Source: Candidatus Mycobacterium methanotrophicum (GTDB taxonomy: Bacteria; Actinomycetota; Actinomycetes; Mycobacteriales; Mycobacteriaceae). Taken from it: a stretch of DNA of 64,000 nucleotides. The stretch lies in contig NZ_CP097320.1 in NCBI RefSeq assembly GCF_023515995.1, positions 4,216,001-4,280,000 of the forward strand. The letters are read 5' to 3'. Each line of letters starts with the position of its first letter. Position 1 is the first letter of the stretch. Positions 1-9,402 of the stretch are shown one piece after another. Under the pieces are notes generated by a model. It searched no databases, was not told the DNA's origin, and was given only the letters and a program-made list of their open reading frames with translations. The translations under genes and the position numbers were made by a program.

Positions 1-408
1 AGATCGGCAACAGCAACCGCACCTCCACCCGCGGCGGGGTACTCAAGTCCGAGGCGATCCGCGACGCGGCCCGCGTGCTCGACGGCGAGGGGATCAGGGA
101 CACCGACTCGCTTCGGAAGTTGGCCCAGGACGACGCCCAGTTGGAGCAGGTGCGCAAGGCGTGGTTGCGCGGTCACGGGGCAACGTTCCGGGATCACGTG
201 GCACTACATGCTGATGCTCGCCGGCATCCCGGGTGTGAAGCCGGACCGGATGATCTGCCGGTTCGTGGCCGACTCGTTGGAGCTGCCTCGGCGCGGTGTC
301 ACGCCGCCGTTCGCGCTGGCGATCCTGACTGCCGCGGCGAAGGAGATGGGCATGTCGCCCACCGACCTCGATCACGGGGTGTGGCAGTTCCAGCGGATCC
401 GGAAGTAG
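1..408 (+). pseudogene. 3' part of a conserved hypothetical gene, frameshifted
   Basis: The gene enters from outside the window. It reads in one frame to about position 180 (ending LRGHG) and continues in another frame with SGITWHYMLMLAG and PDRMICRFVADSL to a stop at 406-408. The second part has the look of a conserved actinobacterial family, with an aromatic G-x-x-W-x-Y block followed by an IPG-x-KPDRM block. The switch falls at the run GGGG (177-180); removing one G joins GHG directly to QRSG, so a single-base insertion is the simplest explanation. I do not recognise a function. It could be a real pseudogene or a homopolymer sequencing error. Confidence 0.55.
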
Positions 409-505
409 GCCCGTCCGCGGTGTAGCCCGCTGATCCGCTTACCGCGTAGGAGGCCGGAGACTCTTCGGCGACGGCCTGCACCACCTTTCGGCATACATTT
501 CGGGT

Positions 506-764
506 ATGGCAGATCGGTTCCCCGAGCAGACCCCCGAGACCATCGGACAGTTCCAGGTGGTGCCCAAGGCATCGGCCGCTGAGACCACGGCAACACCACC
601 TCGCACCGGAGTGCTTCGATTCCGGGACAACCGCGTCGAGCTTGAGGTCAGTCCCAGCTTCAACCCGATGGTCGAGTGGACACGACGCGGACCTGGATCC
701 TTCGCCGGCGGCCCGCCACAGCAACGCGTGACTGACGACGCCGTCGTGCTAGGAGGGCACAGCA
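506..764 (+). pseudogene. N-terminal part of the ApeA-like gene in another frame
   Basis: An ATG at 506 opens a frame that reads TGVLRFRDNRVELEV and later DDAVVLGG. This resembles the start of ApeA N-terminal domains, which open with a G-x-L-x-F strand and a hydrophobic strand ending in G. In this frame the similarity stops near 760. It resumes one frame over as PGEVSLWG in the downstream gene, so the two pieces look like one protein separated by a +1 frameshift around 757-770. No Shine-Dalgarno sequence precedes 506; a CATACA-like -10 lies about 10 nt upstream, compatible with leaderless transcription. The family assignment is by eye only. Confidence 0.4.
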
Positions 765-1988
765 ATGAGCCCCGGCGAAGTGTCGCTATGGGGTCTACGT
801 TCCGTGCGCCGCCAGATGTTGGGCTTCCCGAGCCCTGGAGAAGACGAACCTCACAGCCGCGAGGTACTGCGGGCAGACTGGTGCTTCGTCGGCGCGCTGT
901 TCCCGGACGACGAGACCGAGTTCGACGTGGTGACCTTGGATGTCACCGGCCTCCATGCGTTCGCCAAGCTGCCTTCGGTGCGCACCGAGTTGCCCGAAAC
1001 CGGTATGACGCCGATGCAGTGGGTCTACGACCCGCCGGACGCTGCGGAGGGGGGTGTGTCGACTCCCGGAGCCGGGAAGGTGCGGTTCGAGCCGCTGGCG
1101 TCAATCCCGACGCTCGGTGGACCGGACATCGTCCTCACGACGGGTACACGCCTCAAGCTGGCGTTCGACCACGCGCTTCCGTTGTCCACGATGGTGTCCA
1201 CCGTCGCGATACCGATCGCAACGGTGCTCACGATCCTCAACGGGGCCGAGTGCCGCGTCCGCCAGCTAAACCTGTCGGTCCCGCGCGGAGGCTCCGCAGA
1301 CGTGTACGGCCGCGTGGTCGACGGGTCCGCGCCTCGCGATTCCGCCGAGGAGTCTCTCCTCACACTCGAAGGTGCTGGTGGCGCCGACTTCATCGGCCGG
1401 TGGCTTGAACTCTCGCAGCGGGTATCGCCGGTGCCGCAGATTCTTGCGGCGTCCTGCGCCGGGGAGTTCCAGACCGTGGAGACCGAAGCGCTGAGCCTGT
1501 GCACCGCCGCGGAGAATCTCCATCGGCGGCTGTATCCGGACGTACGTCGATGGACGGCGGAGACGGTCGACGAGGCCACGGCCGGGTTGAAGGACGCCGA
1601 CATTCCCGATGAGGTGCGTCAGGCGCTGACGCAGGCAATCGGTCAGTACCTCTACGAGCCATCGTTTCCCATCCGCATCGAGACCTTGGCGAGCCGGGCG
1701 GCCGAGGCTGTTCCGGAGTGCGTTGGCCGGATCAACCGTTGGAAGCGTGCGGTGACTGATCAGCGGAACACTCTCGCGCATGGACTGCGTTCGGAGGAGG
1801 AGAATCCCGACCTCGCCGAGATGCACTACATCACGCGGTCACTGCGGTGGGTTCTCACGGTGTGCCTGCTGCTGGAGGCGGGTGTTCCATCGGAGCGTTT
1901 GGCCGACGCGGTGCGTGCGAACAGCCGTTTCGAGCGCGATGCGAGGAACTGGCGAAGCATATGGCCGAAGGTGTTCGAAAAGGAGTAG
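765..1988 (+). CDS. ApeA-like HEPN-domain anti-phage protein
   Basis: Predicted abortive-infection effector of 407 aa. The N-terminal two thirds is a beta-rich region of the ApeA type. The C-terminal third is an alpha-helical HEPN domain with the RNase motif R-N-T-L-A-H at residues 334-339 (RX4H) and an upstream helix with a conserved Glu (AENLHRR, about 250). ApeA proteins are single-gene defence systems thought to cleave RNA after phage infection. The ATG at 765 has an excellent Shine-Dalgarno (AGGAGG, 751-756, 8-nt spacing), yet the first strand of the NTD appears to be encoded upstream in another frame. The protein may therefore be an N-terminally shortened but translated form. It is the first gene of the defence cluster, co-directional with the DUF488 gene 130 nt downstream. 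Confidence 0.6.
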   Translation: MSPGEVSLWGLRSVRRQMLGFPSPGEDEPHSREVLRADWCFVGALFPDDETEFDVVTLDVTGLHAFAKLPSVRTELPETGMTPMQWVYDPPDAAEGGVSTPGAGKVRFEPLASIPTLGGPDIVLTTGTRLKLAFDHALPLSTMVSTVAIPIATVLTILNGAECRVRQLNLSVPRGGSADVYGRVVDGSAPRDSAEESLLTLEGAGGADFIGRWLELSQRVSPVPQILAASCAGEFQTVETEALSLCTAAENLHRRLYPDVRRWTAETVDEATAGLKDADIPDEVRQALTQAIGQYLYEPSFPIRIETLASRAAEAVPECVGRINRWKRAVTDQRNTLAHGLRSEEENPDLAEMHYITRSLRWVLTVCLLLEAGVPSERLADAVRANSRFERDARNWRSIWPKVFEKE

Positions 1989-2120
1989 ATGGCTCTCCGC
2001 CGAGCGGTGCGAGCGCCAGAGCCGTGTGGTTCGACGTCTGCCCGGCACCGGCCGCTTCCAAACAGGAGGCTGTGACCCCGCGCCGCGTCTTCGCCGGTTG
2101 CCGCCAGCTCCCAGGACGGC

Positions 2121-2603
2121 GTGGTGCACCATAGTCACGTGGCATCAGCTGACTCCAAGTACAACGGAGACGGGACCCTGGTCAGCATCGGCTACGAGGG
2201 GAAGACCGTCGGCGACCTCGTTGCTCAACTACTCGGCCAGGACGTGCGAGTGCTCGTGGACGTGCGCCTGACACCGCTTAGTCGCAAGCCAGGCCTGTCG
2301 AAGACGAAGCTCGCCGCGGCCCTGCGCGCCGCCGGGATTGAGTACGTCCATCACCGCGCCCTGGGCAACCCGAAGGACAACCGCGCGGGGTTCCGCGCCG
2401 GCGAACCCGAGTCCTTGGCACGGTACCGCGAGGTCCTCGACACCACTGACGCAAGCGATGCGCTCGCGCACGTGTGCGAGCTCCTGGACGGCGGAGCGGT
2501 GGCGCTGCTGTGCTTCGAGCACGACCACGCCGAGTGCCACCGGAACATAGTCGTGGACCGAGTGTTGGAGACTCGTCCGAACGCGGCTGTGGTGCACGTC
2601 TAG
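2121..2603 (+). CDS. DUF488 family protein
   Basis: A 160-aa protein with hallmarks of DUF488: the opening SIGYEGKTV, the strand LVDVRLTPLSRKPGLSK, the block YVHHRALGNPK and the C-terminal LLCFEHDHAECHRNIV with a Cys-x4-Asp/His-x3-Cys-His arrangement. The biochemical role of DUF488 is unknown; members recur in defence islands beside restriction systems. The GTG at 2121 is the longest start, and a GTG at 2139 is equally possible. Its stop overlaps by 4 nt the stop of the opposite-strand gene 2600-3505, so the two are tail to tail. Confidence 0.75.
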   Translation: MVHHSHVASADSKYNGDGTLVSIGYEGKTVGDLVAQLLGQDVRVLVDVRLTPLSRKPGLSKTKLAAALRAAGIEYVHHRALGNPKDNRAGFRAGEPESLARYREVLDTTDASDALAHVCELLDGGAVALLCFEHDHAECHRNIVVDRVLETRPNAAVVHV

Positions 2604-3505
2604 AACAAGGCGTTCTCGAACTTCGGGTACCAAGTGCCCAGCACGGAGAAGCTGCGCCGGTAACGGTTCTGGTTGCCGACGTAGAAGTGGATGTCCTTCT
2701 CGGGGGCGAGCATGTCGTCACGCCACCGCTTCAACATCGCCTCGCGAGCACCAGCGTCCCCGTATTCGGTTCGCCACCGCCGACCGGCCTGCCCGACCTC
2801 CCAGTCCAAGTTCTTCTGGTCGTGCCCCGGGCACCTCGCGGCGGCGCAACGGTACTTGTATCGGACCGCGAACGGGGCGGGCTCCAGCGGCTCGATCGAC
2901 GTCCCGAACAGGTCGGGTTCAGACGCCTGGTTCACCTTCGCCTGTTCAGCCGGCGTCCACGGGTCACCGTCGACCACAGACGTCTCGATGTCGGTCGGTT
3001 TGATCAGCCCGAGCGACGGCGACGGTGTCGCCATGCCGCCTTTAGGGTTCTGTGCGAGGAGGTCGCACATCGTGGTCTCGCCGATGAGGGATTTGAGCTT
3101 GGTGCGGCGCAGTAGCCAGTTCTTCTTCGAGTCGAGGCGCTCGAAGTGCACCATCTCGTCCTGGCGCGGCCGGAACGACTCGGGACGGTTGTCATTGGCT
3201 TGGTGGTAGGTGCCGTTGATCCGGATGATCTCGTGCTTCTTGAACTGGCTATCGAAATCGGCGTTGCGGAACTTCACTGGGTAGAGCCGGATCCATTCGG
3301 GGCGGCCGCGGTCGAGGCGGACGCCGGCCACGCACACGGTCTCTCCGTAGGTCTCGCTGGGGTTGGGGTAGGTCTTGACCGTGATCATGACCTCGGCGGT
3401 CTCCTCGCCGAGTCGCGGAGACCTCGGGTCCACAGCGCGGTTCTTGGCGGCGTCATCGGCTCCCATCTCGGCAGCGTATCCATGCTGGGCGTCGGAACCG
3501 CTCAT
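2600..3505 (-). CDS. Conserved hypothetical protein, DUF488 neighbour
   Basis: About 301 aa from the ATG at 3505. In-frame starts at 3466 and 3388 are alternatives, and the conserved part begins at the last with MITVKTYPNPS. Visible features are ETVCVAGVRLD, an EWIRLYPV strand, RPRQDEMVHFERL, a C-x4-C-x-GH pattern (CAAARCPGH) followed by DWEVGQ, and a C-terminal FYVGNQNRYRRSF. The Cys/His cluster suggests a metal site or nucleic-acid contact, but I know of no characterised function. It is transcribed away from the Type ISP gene, with a 108-nt shared intergenic region. Its place between DUF488 and a restriction system suggests a defence role. Confidence 0.6.
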   Translation of the reverse strand: MSGSDAQHGYAAEMGADDAAKNRAVDPRSPRLGEETAEVMITVKTYPNPSETYGETVCVAGVRLDRGRPEWIRLYPVKFRNADFDSQFKKHEIIRINGTYHQANDNRPESFRPRQDEMVHFERLDSKKNWLLRRTKLKSLIGETTMCDLLAQNPKGGMATPSPSLGLIKPTDIETSVVDGDPWTPAEQAKVNQASEPDLFGTSIEPLEPAPFAVRYKYRCAAARCPGHDQKNLDWEVGQAGRRWRTEYGDAGAREAMLKRWRDDMLAPEKDIHFYVGNQNRYRRSFSVLGTWYPKFENALF

Positions 3506-3613
3506 AGCGGAGCGCCGGCCCCGCGACACGCACGCATCGTGAGCTTTCAGTTGTGACCGCTGCGGCAACCTACTCTCATTCCTGCAGGACGTCGAGTATG
3601 GAGGCAGCAGGGT

Positions 3614-6600
3614 ATGGGTTCGATCCACGAGGTGATGGAGGCGTTCCGCGAAGCGCCGTCGAACTCGGAACGCGGGACCAAGTTCGAGAAGCTCATGGTG
3701 CGCTACTTCGACCTCGATCCGCTGCTGTCGCAGCAGTACGACGCGGTGTGGCGGTGGATCGACTGGCCTGGCCGTAAAGGCAAGCCCGACACCGGAATCG
3801 ACCTCGTCGCCCGCGAGCGCGACAGCGGTGAGTACACGGCGGTCCAGTGCAAGTTCTACGAGCCGACGCACCAGCTCCGCAAGGAGGACATCGATTCGTT
3901 CTTCACCGCCTCGGGCAAGAACCCGTTCACGAACCGAATCATCATCTCCACCACCGACCGGTGGGGAAAGAACGCTGAGGACGCTCTCGAGGATCAGACC
4001 ATCCCGGTGCAGCGGATCGGCCTGGCGGAGATCGCTGACTCGCCGATCGACTGGGACATCGCCTGGGTAGACGGCGACCTACAGATCGACGTCTTTGAGG
4101 CGACCCGTCACGAGCCGCGCCTGCATCAAGCCACCGCGATCGAGAAGGTGTTCGCGGGGTTCGCCGCCGGCAACGACCGCGGAAAGCTGATCATGGCGTG
4201 CGGCACCGGCAAGACGTTCACCGCGCTCAAGATCGCCGAGCGCACCGCAACCGAGAACGGTGGTAGCGCAGGGATTCTGTTCGCGGTTCCGTCGATCTCG
4301 CTGCTGAGTCAGACGCTGCGGGAGTGGACGGCGCAGACGCAGCTGGACCTGCGTGCGTTCGCTGTCTGCTCGGACACGAAGGTGTCCCGCGCGGCGGAGG
4401 ACATCAACACCTACGACGTGGCGATCCCAGTGACCACGAACGCGGCGACGCTGGTACACGAGATGGAGCATCGCAAGCGTGCCAAGGGCCTGACGGTGGT
4501 GTTCACGACCTACCAGTCGCTGCCGGTCATTGCGGATGCGCAGAAGTTGGGTGTAGCGCCGTTCGATCTGGTGATCTTCGACGAGGCGCACCGCACCACC
4601 GGCGTCACGCTGGAGGGGGTCGACGAGTCGAACTTCGTGCGGGTCCACGACGCGGACTATCTGCATGCGACCCGCCGCCTCTACATGACGGCGACGCCGC
4701 GGATCTACGACGAGACCGTGAAGGCGAAGGCTGACGAGCATTCCGCCGAGATCACCTCGATGGACGACGAGACGAAGTACGGCCCTGAGTTCCATCGCCT
4801 GTCGTTCGGTGAGGCCGTGGAGCGGGGCTTGCTCACCGACTACAAGGTCCTCGTGCTCACCGTGGACGAGGAGATGGTCGCCGCGCCGTTGCAGGCCCGG
4901 CTCGCCGGCCCCGACGGAGACCTGCGCCTCGACGATGCGACGAAGATCGTCGGCGCCTGGAACGGTCTAGCCAAACGTGCCGGCAAGACCCCGGACGGTC
5001 AAGGATTCGCGCCGGGTGAGGTACCGATGCGCCGGGCGGTCGCCTTCGCGAAGGACATCGCTGCGTCCAAGAAGGTGGCGGAACTCTTCCCCCGAGTCGT
5101 GGAGACCTACCGCGAGATGCTTACCGACAGCATCGCCGACGGCCACGATGTGAACACCACCAACCTCGATCTCGCCGTGCAGGTCCACCACGTCGACGGC
5201 ACCTACAACGCGCTGGAGCGTAACCGCGAACTTAAGTGGCTCAAGGCGCCTTTGCCCGAGAACGAATGCCGCATCCTGTCCAACGCCCGGTGCCTGTCGG
5301 AGGGTGTCGACGTCCCCGCCCTGGATGCGGTGATGTTCCTACACCCCCGCAATAGCGTTGTGGACGTGGTGCAGTCGGTAGGTCGGGTGATGCGCAGAGC
5401 CGAGGGCAAGGACTACGGATACATCATCCTGCCGGTCGCGGTCCCGGCTGGCGTCTCACCGTCACAGGCACTGTCGGACAATCGCCGATTCAAGGTGGTG
5501 TGGCAGGTCCTCAATGCTCTGCGCGCTCACGATGACCGGTTCAACGCGATGGTCAACTCGATCGCGCTGAACACCTCGTCGGAACTGCAAGCCACCGGAA
5601 AGGGTTCCGATCAACTTCTCGGTGGGCACATCGGCCCGACGGCGGAGAACCCGGAGAGCATCGGCAACGGTGAGAGCACCGGCTCCACCGGCGGTGGCGA
5701 CACCGATTCGGACCCTGCTGCCGGAGTTGCGGACGGGGACGGATTCGACAGTGGGCGGCTGGCGTCGCAGATGGCGTTGTTCTCGCTGTCGGAGTGGCAG
5801 GAGGCGATCTACACCCGCATCGTCGACAAGGTCGGTACCCGCACCTATTGGGAGGACTGGGCCAAGGACGTCGCGGACATTGCCGCGGCTCTCATCGCGC
5901 GGATCAGAGTACTGATCGACGGCGCCGACCCGGCGGTGACCGAGGCGTTCGCGAAGTTCCACAAGGGGTTGCAGGACAACCTCAACGACTCCATCACCCG
6001 TGACGATGCAATCTCGATGCTCGCGCAGCATCTGATCACGGCACCGGTATTCGACGCCCTCTTCGCCGGCCACGAGTTCGCGGCCCACAACCCGGTGTCG
6101 AAGACGATGCAGGCGATGGTCGACCAGCTCGGCGGGGCAGGTTTGGAAGCCGAGACCGAGCACCTCCAGGGCTTCTACGACTCGGTGCGAATCCGCGCCT
6201 CAGAGGTCACCACCGCCGACGGCAAGCAGCAGGTGATTGCCGAACTCTACGAGAAGTTCTTCAAAGTCGGGTTCGCGAAACAGGCTGAGGCACTGGGCAT
6301 CGTGTACACGCCGGTCGAGATCGTCGACTTCATCCTCCGCGCCGCCGACCACGCCTCCCGCGAAGCCTTCGGCCGCGGACTCACCGACAATGCCGTACAC
6401 GTCCTCGACCCCTTCGCCGGCACCGGCACGTTCATCACCCGGCTCATGCAATCCGGTCTGGTGCGCTCAGAAGACCTGGCTCGCAAGTACGCAAGCGAGT
6501 TGCACGCCAACGAAATAATGCTGCTCGCGTACTACATCGCCGCAGTGAACATCGAGACCACCTACCACGCACTGGCGAATACCGAGTACAGCCCGTTCGA

Positions 6601-7525
6601 GGGGATCGTCCTGACGGACACGTTCCAGATGACCGAAGACGACGACTCAATGGACACAGAGATGTTCCCGCAGAACAACTCTCGGATCATCAAGCAGCTC
6701 GCCGCGCCGATCCACATCATCGTCGGGAACCCGCCCTACTCGGGAGGCCAGGAGTCGGCGAACGACCTCAACGCCAACCTCAAGTACCCGACCTTGGACA
6801 AGAGAATCGTCGATACATATGCGAAGAGGTCAACCGCAACCTTGAAGAACAGCCTCTACAACTCCTACTTAAGGGCGTTCCGATGGGCCGCTGACCGCGT
6901 TGGGGACCGCGGTGTCGTCGCGTATGTCTCCAACGGAAACTGGATTGAAGGCAACACTGCCGACGGCGTCCGCCTGTCCCTGGCCGACGAGTACAGCCGG
7001 ATCTACGTCTACAACCTGCGCGGTAACCAGCGCACCGCGGGCGAACTCTCCCACAAGGAGGGCGGCAAGGTGTTCGGGTCTGGTAGTCGAAACACCGTGG
7101 CCATCTTTATCGGAGTAAAGAACCCCTCTCACGCCGGCCCGTGCGAGATCCTCTACCGCGACATCGGCGACGGTCTCACGCGCGAGTCCAAGCTGGACAT
7201 CGTCGCGGGTGCTGACCTCGAATCCGTTCAGTGGCAGACAATCACACCCAACACCCACGATGACTGGATCAACCAACGCAGCGGCAGCTTCGCCACTTGG
7301 CCGGTACTCGGCGATCGACAACAAGCGCTGACCGTGTTCGCCACACATTCTGGCGGCCTCAAGACAAACCGAGATGCATGGTGCTACGGCTTCTCCGCGC
7401 GGACCGTCTGCGAGCAGATGAAGCGGACGATTGCCTTCTACGAAATGCAGCGCGAGAGCTATAACGCCGCAACTACTTCCGCGACACCCGCCGAACGTAA
7501 GAAACTTGTGGCTCTTCTGACATAG
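3614..7525 (+). pseudogene. Type ISP restriction-modification enzyme, N-terminal fragment
   Basis: Single-chain Type ISP enzymes combine nuclease, translocase, m6A methyltransferase and target recognition. This fragment (about 1,300 aa) shows them in order. First is an Mrr-like nuclease with D63 and Q78-C-K80. Next comes an SF2 translocase with Walker A ACGTGKT (195-201) and DEAH (323-326). Then follows a gamma-type N6-adenine methyltransferase with motif I DPFAGTGTF (from 932) and motif IV NPPY (1039-1042). The ATG at 3614 has GGAGG 9 nt upstream. The original reading ends at about 7509; the last residues and the TAG come from the inserted ISL3 element. The remaining C-terminus lies at 10357-11401. 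Without it the fragment lacks its recognition domain and is probably not functional. Confidence 0.85.
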
Positions 7526-8898
7526 TTGTGGGTTCGTGACCAGGGGTTTTGGGGCGCAACGCCGTGTCCTGCTTACGTTTTGGACTGCAATCGGGTTCAA
7601 GACGGAAGGGGTGTACGGCGTTGCGCAAATCCAGGGTATTCGCGACGGTCCTCGGTGGCCAGGACATGGTCATCGACGACGTGATGATCGAGACCGAGAC
7701 TTCGCGCGGCAAGCGGCCGGTGACCAGCGAAGCGCTGGTGTTTGCGGTGCGGCCCAAGGCAAACCAGGCCAGCCGGTGCTCGCGGTGCCAGAAACGCTGT
7801 CCGGGCTATGACGGCGGGGACGCGATCAGGCGCTGGCGCAGCCTGGATCTGGGGACGACGAAGGCCTATCTGCAGGCCGCCGCACCGCGGGTAGCCTGCC
7901 CCGAGCATGGAGTGGTGGTGGCGCATGTGCCCTGGGCGCGGCCCGGCGCCCGCCACACCTGGGCGTTTGAGGACACAGCCGCGTGGCTGAGCGCGCATGC
8001 CGCCATCAGTGTGGTCGCGGTGTTTTTGCGGGTGGCCTGGCGCACCATCGCCGCGATCGTGGGCCGGGTGGTCGCCGATGGCCGCGACACCAACGACCTG
8101 CTCGTCGGACTGACCCGCATCGGCATCGACGAGATCGCCTACCGCAAAGGCCACCGCTACTTGACGTGCGTGATCGACCACACGACAGGCAGGTTGGTGT
8201 GGGCCGCCGAAGGCCGCAACAAAGACACCCTGGGCCGGTTCTTCGACCAGCTCGGCGCCGAACGTGCCGCGGCGTTGACTCACGTCAGCTGTGATGGGGC
8301 GGAATGGATTCACGCCGTGCTGCGGGACCGGGCCCCGGCCGCGGTGATCTGCCTGGATCCGTTTCATGTCGTGGCCTGGGCGCTCAAGGCCCTCGACAAG
8401 GTGCGGGTGCGTACCATGGCCCGCGCCGGCGTCCGCGACCGGCATGCGATGTGGGCGGTGCGCAAGAACCCGGCCGACTTGACCGGTGAGCAACGCACCA
8501 GCCTGGCCGCAATCACGGCTACCAACGCCACGCTGTATCGGGCGTATTTGCTCAAAGAGCAACTCCGCGAAGTCTTCCGGGTCAAAGGGCGCGACGGCCG
8601 TCGTCTGCTGGCCGGTTGGCTGTCCTGGGCGTCGCACTCGCGCATCCCGGAGTTCGTCGCCGTAGCCCGCACCGTCCGCCGTCACAAGGAGCTCATCGGC
8701 AACACCCTCGACCACCAACTGTCGAATGCCCGCTCGGAAGCCACCAATACCCACCTGCGGGCCTTGACCAAGCGTGCGTACGGGTTTCACAGCCCTGAGG
8801 CGCTGATCGGCATGGCCATGCTCACCCGCGGCGGCCTGTGCCCCGCACTACCCGGCCGAGCAGCATGAAACCCGACCCACGGAAACGTCAGGAGATCC
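7510..8898 (+). mobile_element. ISL3-family insertion sequence
   Basis: A complete-looking ISL3 element of about 1.39 kb. The left end begins GGCTCTTCTGAC (7510) and the right end, read inward, begins GGATCTCCTGAC (8898). These are imperfect inverted repeats followed in both by GTGGGT, and ISL3 elements typically start GGCTCTTC. It encodes one transposase. It lies inside the Type ISP gene, directly left of a truncated second ISL3 copy. Confidence 0.75.
7621..8868 (+). CDS. ISL3-family transposase
   Basis: A 415-aa DDE transposase starting at TTG 7621, giving the usual ISL3 N-terminus RKSRVFATVLGG. An N-terminal zinc-finger-like cluster (CSRCQKRCPGYD, then CPEHG) is followed by the DDE core: IGIDEIAYRKGH for the first Asp, LDPFHVVAWA for the second, and SEATNTHLRALTKRAYG for the Glu block. 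The frame stays open upstream to 7549, but that stretch lacks family features. It looks intact. Confidence 0.85.
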   Translation: MRKSRVFATVLGGQDMVIDDVMIETETSRGKRPVTSEALVFAVRPKANQASRCSRCQKRCPGYDGGDAIRRWRSLDLGTTKAYLQAAAPRVACPEHGVVVAHVPWARPGARHTWAFEDTAAWLSAHAAISVVAVFLRVAWRTIAAIVGRVVADGRDTNDLLVGLTRIGIDEIAYRKGHRYLTCVIDHTTGRLVWAAEGRNKDTLGRFFDQLGAERAAALTHVSCDGAEWIHAVLRDRAPAAVICLDPFHVVAWALKALDKVRVRTMARAGVRDRHAMWAVRKNPADLTGEQRTSLAAITATNATLYRAYLLKEQLREVFRVKGRDGRRLLAGWLSWASHSRIPEFVAVARTVRRHKELIGNTLDHQLSNARSEATNTHLRALTKRAYGFHSPEALIGMAMLTRGGLCPALPGRAA

Positions 8899-9390
8899 GC
8901 GCGGACCATGACCAAAGCTGGTGTCCGCGACCGGCACGCGATGTGGGCAACCCGCAAAAACCCGGCCGATTTGACCGGCGAGCAACGCAGCAGCCTCGCA
9001 GCGATCGCCGACACCAACCGCGCTCTCTACCGGGCGTATCTGCTCAAAGAGCAACTCCGCGAAGTGTTTCGAGTCAAAGGCCGCGCCGGACACCAACTGC
9101 TGGCCGGCTGGTTGTCGTGGGCAAGCCACTCGCGCATCCCCGAGTTCGTCGCCCTGGCCCGCACCATCCGCCGCTACCGCGATCTGATCGCCAACACCCT
9201 TGACCATGGGCTCTCGAATGCCCTCTCCGAAGCCACCAATACCCACCTGCGAGCACTGACCAAACGTGCCTACGGGTTTCATAGCCCTGACGCGCTCATC
9301 GCCATGGCGCTGCTCACCCGAGGCGGCCTGTGCCCCTCTCTACCCGGACGGGCAGCATGAAACCCCGCCCACGGAAACGTCAGTAGATTC
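8899..9390 (+). mobile_element. 5'-truncated second ISL3 element
   Basis: This stretch repeats the 3' third of the adjacent ISL3 element with clear divergence. The encoded C-terminal ~150 aa (8908-9360, MTKAGVRDRHAMWATRKN) parallels MARAGVRDRHAMWAVRKN in the upstream copy, and the right end (CCACGGAAACGTCAGTAGATTC) matches that of the first copy. It lacks a left end and the catalytic Asp residues, so it is a dead fragment. The two copies are related but distinct elements, not a recent duplication. Confidence 0.75.
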
Positions 9391-9402
9391 AAACTTGTTG
9401 AC

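Noticed and set aside
506-1408. A 300-codon open frame overlapping the HEPN gene
   Set aside because: Only its first ~85 residues look like protein; after about 770 it becomes Arg/Pro-rich antisense-like sequence while the other frame carries the real domain.
4079-4795. Long minus-strand open frame inside the Type ISP gene
   Set aside because: High-GC shadow of the helicase frame with Arg/Val-rich composition and no domain.
7597-8790. 397-codon minus-strand frame across the ISL3 element
   Set aside because: Antisense shadow of the transposase; no motif or ribosome site.
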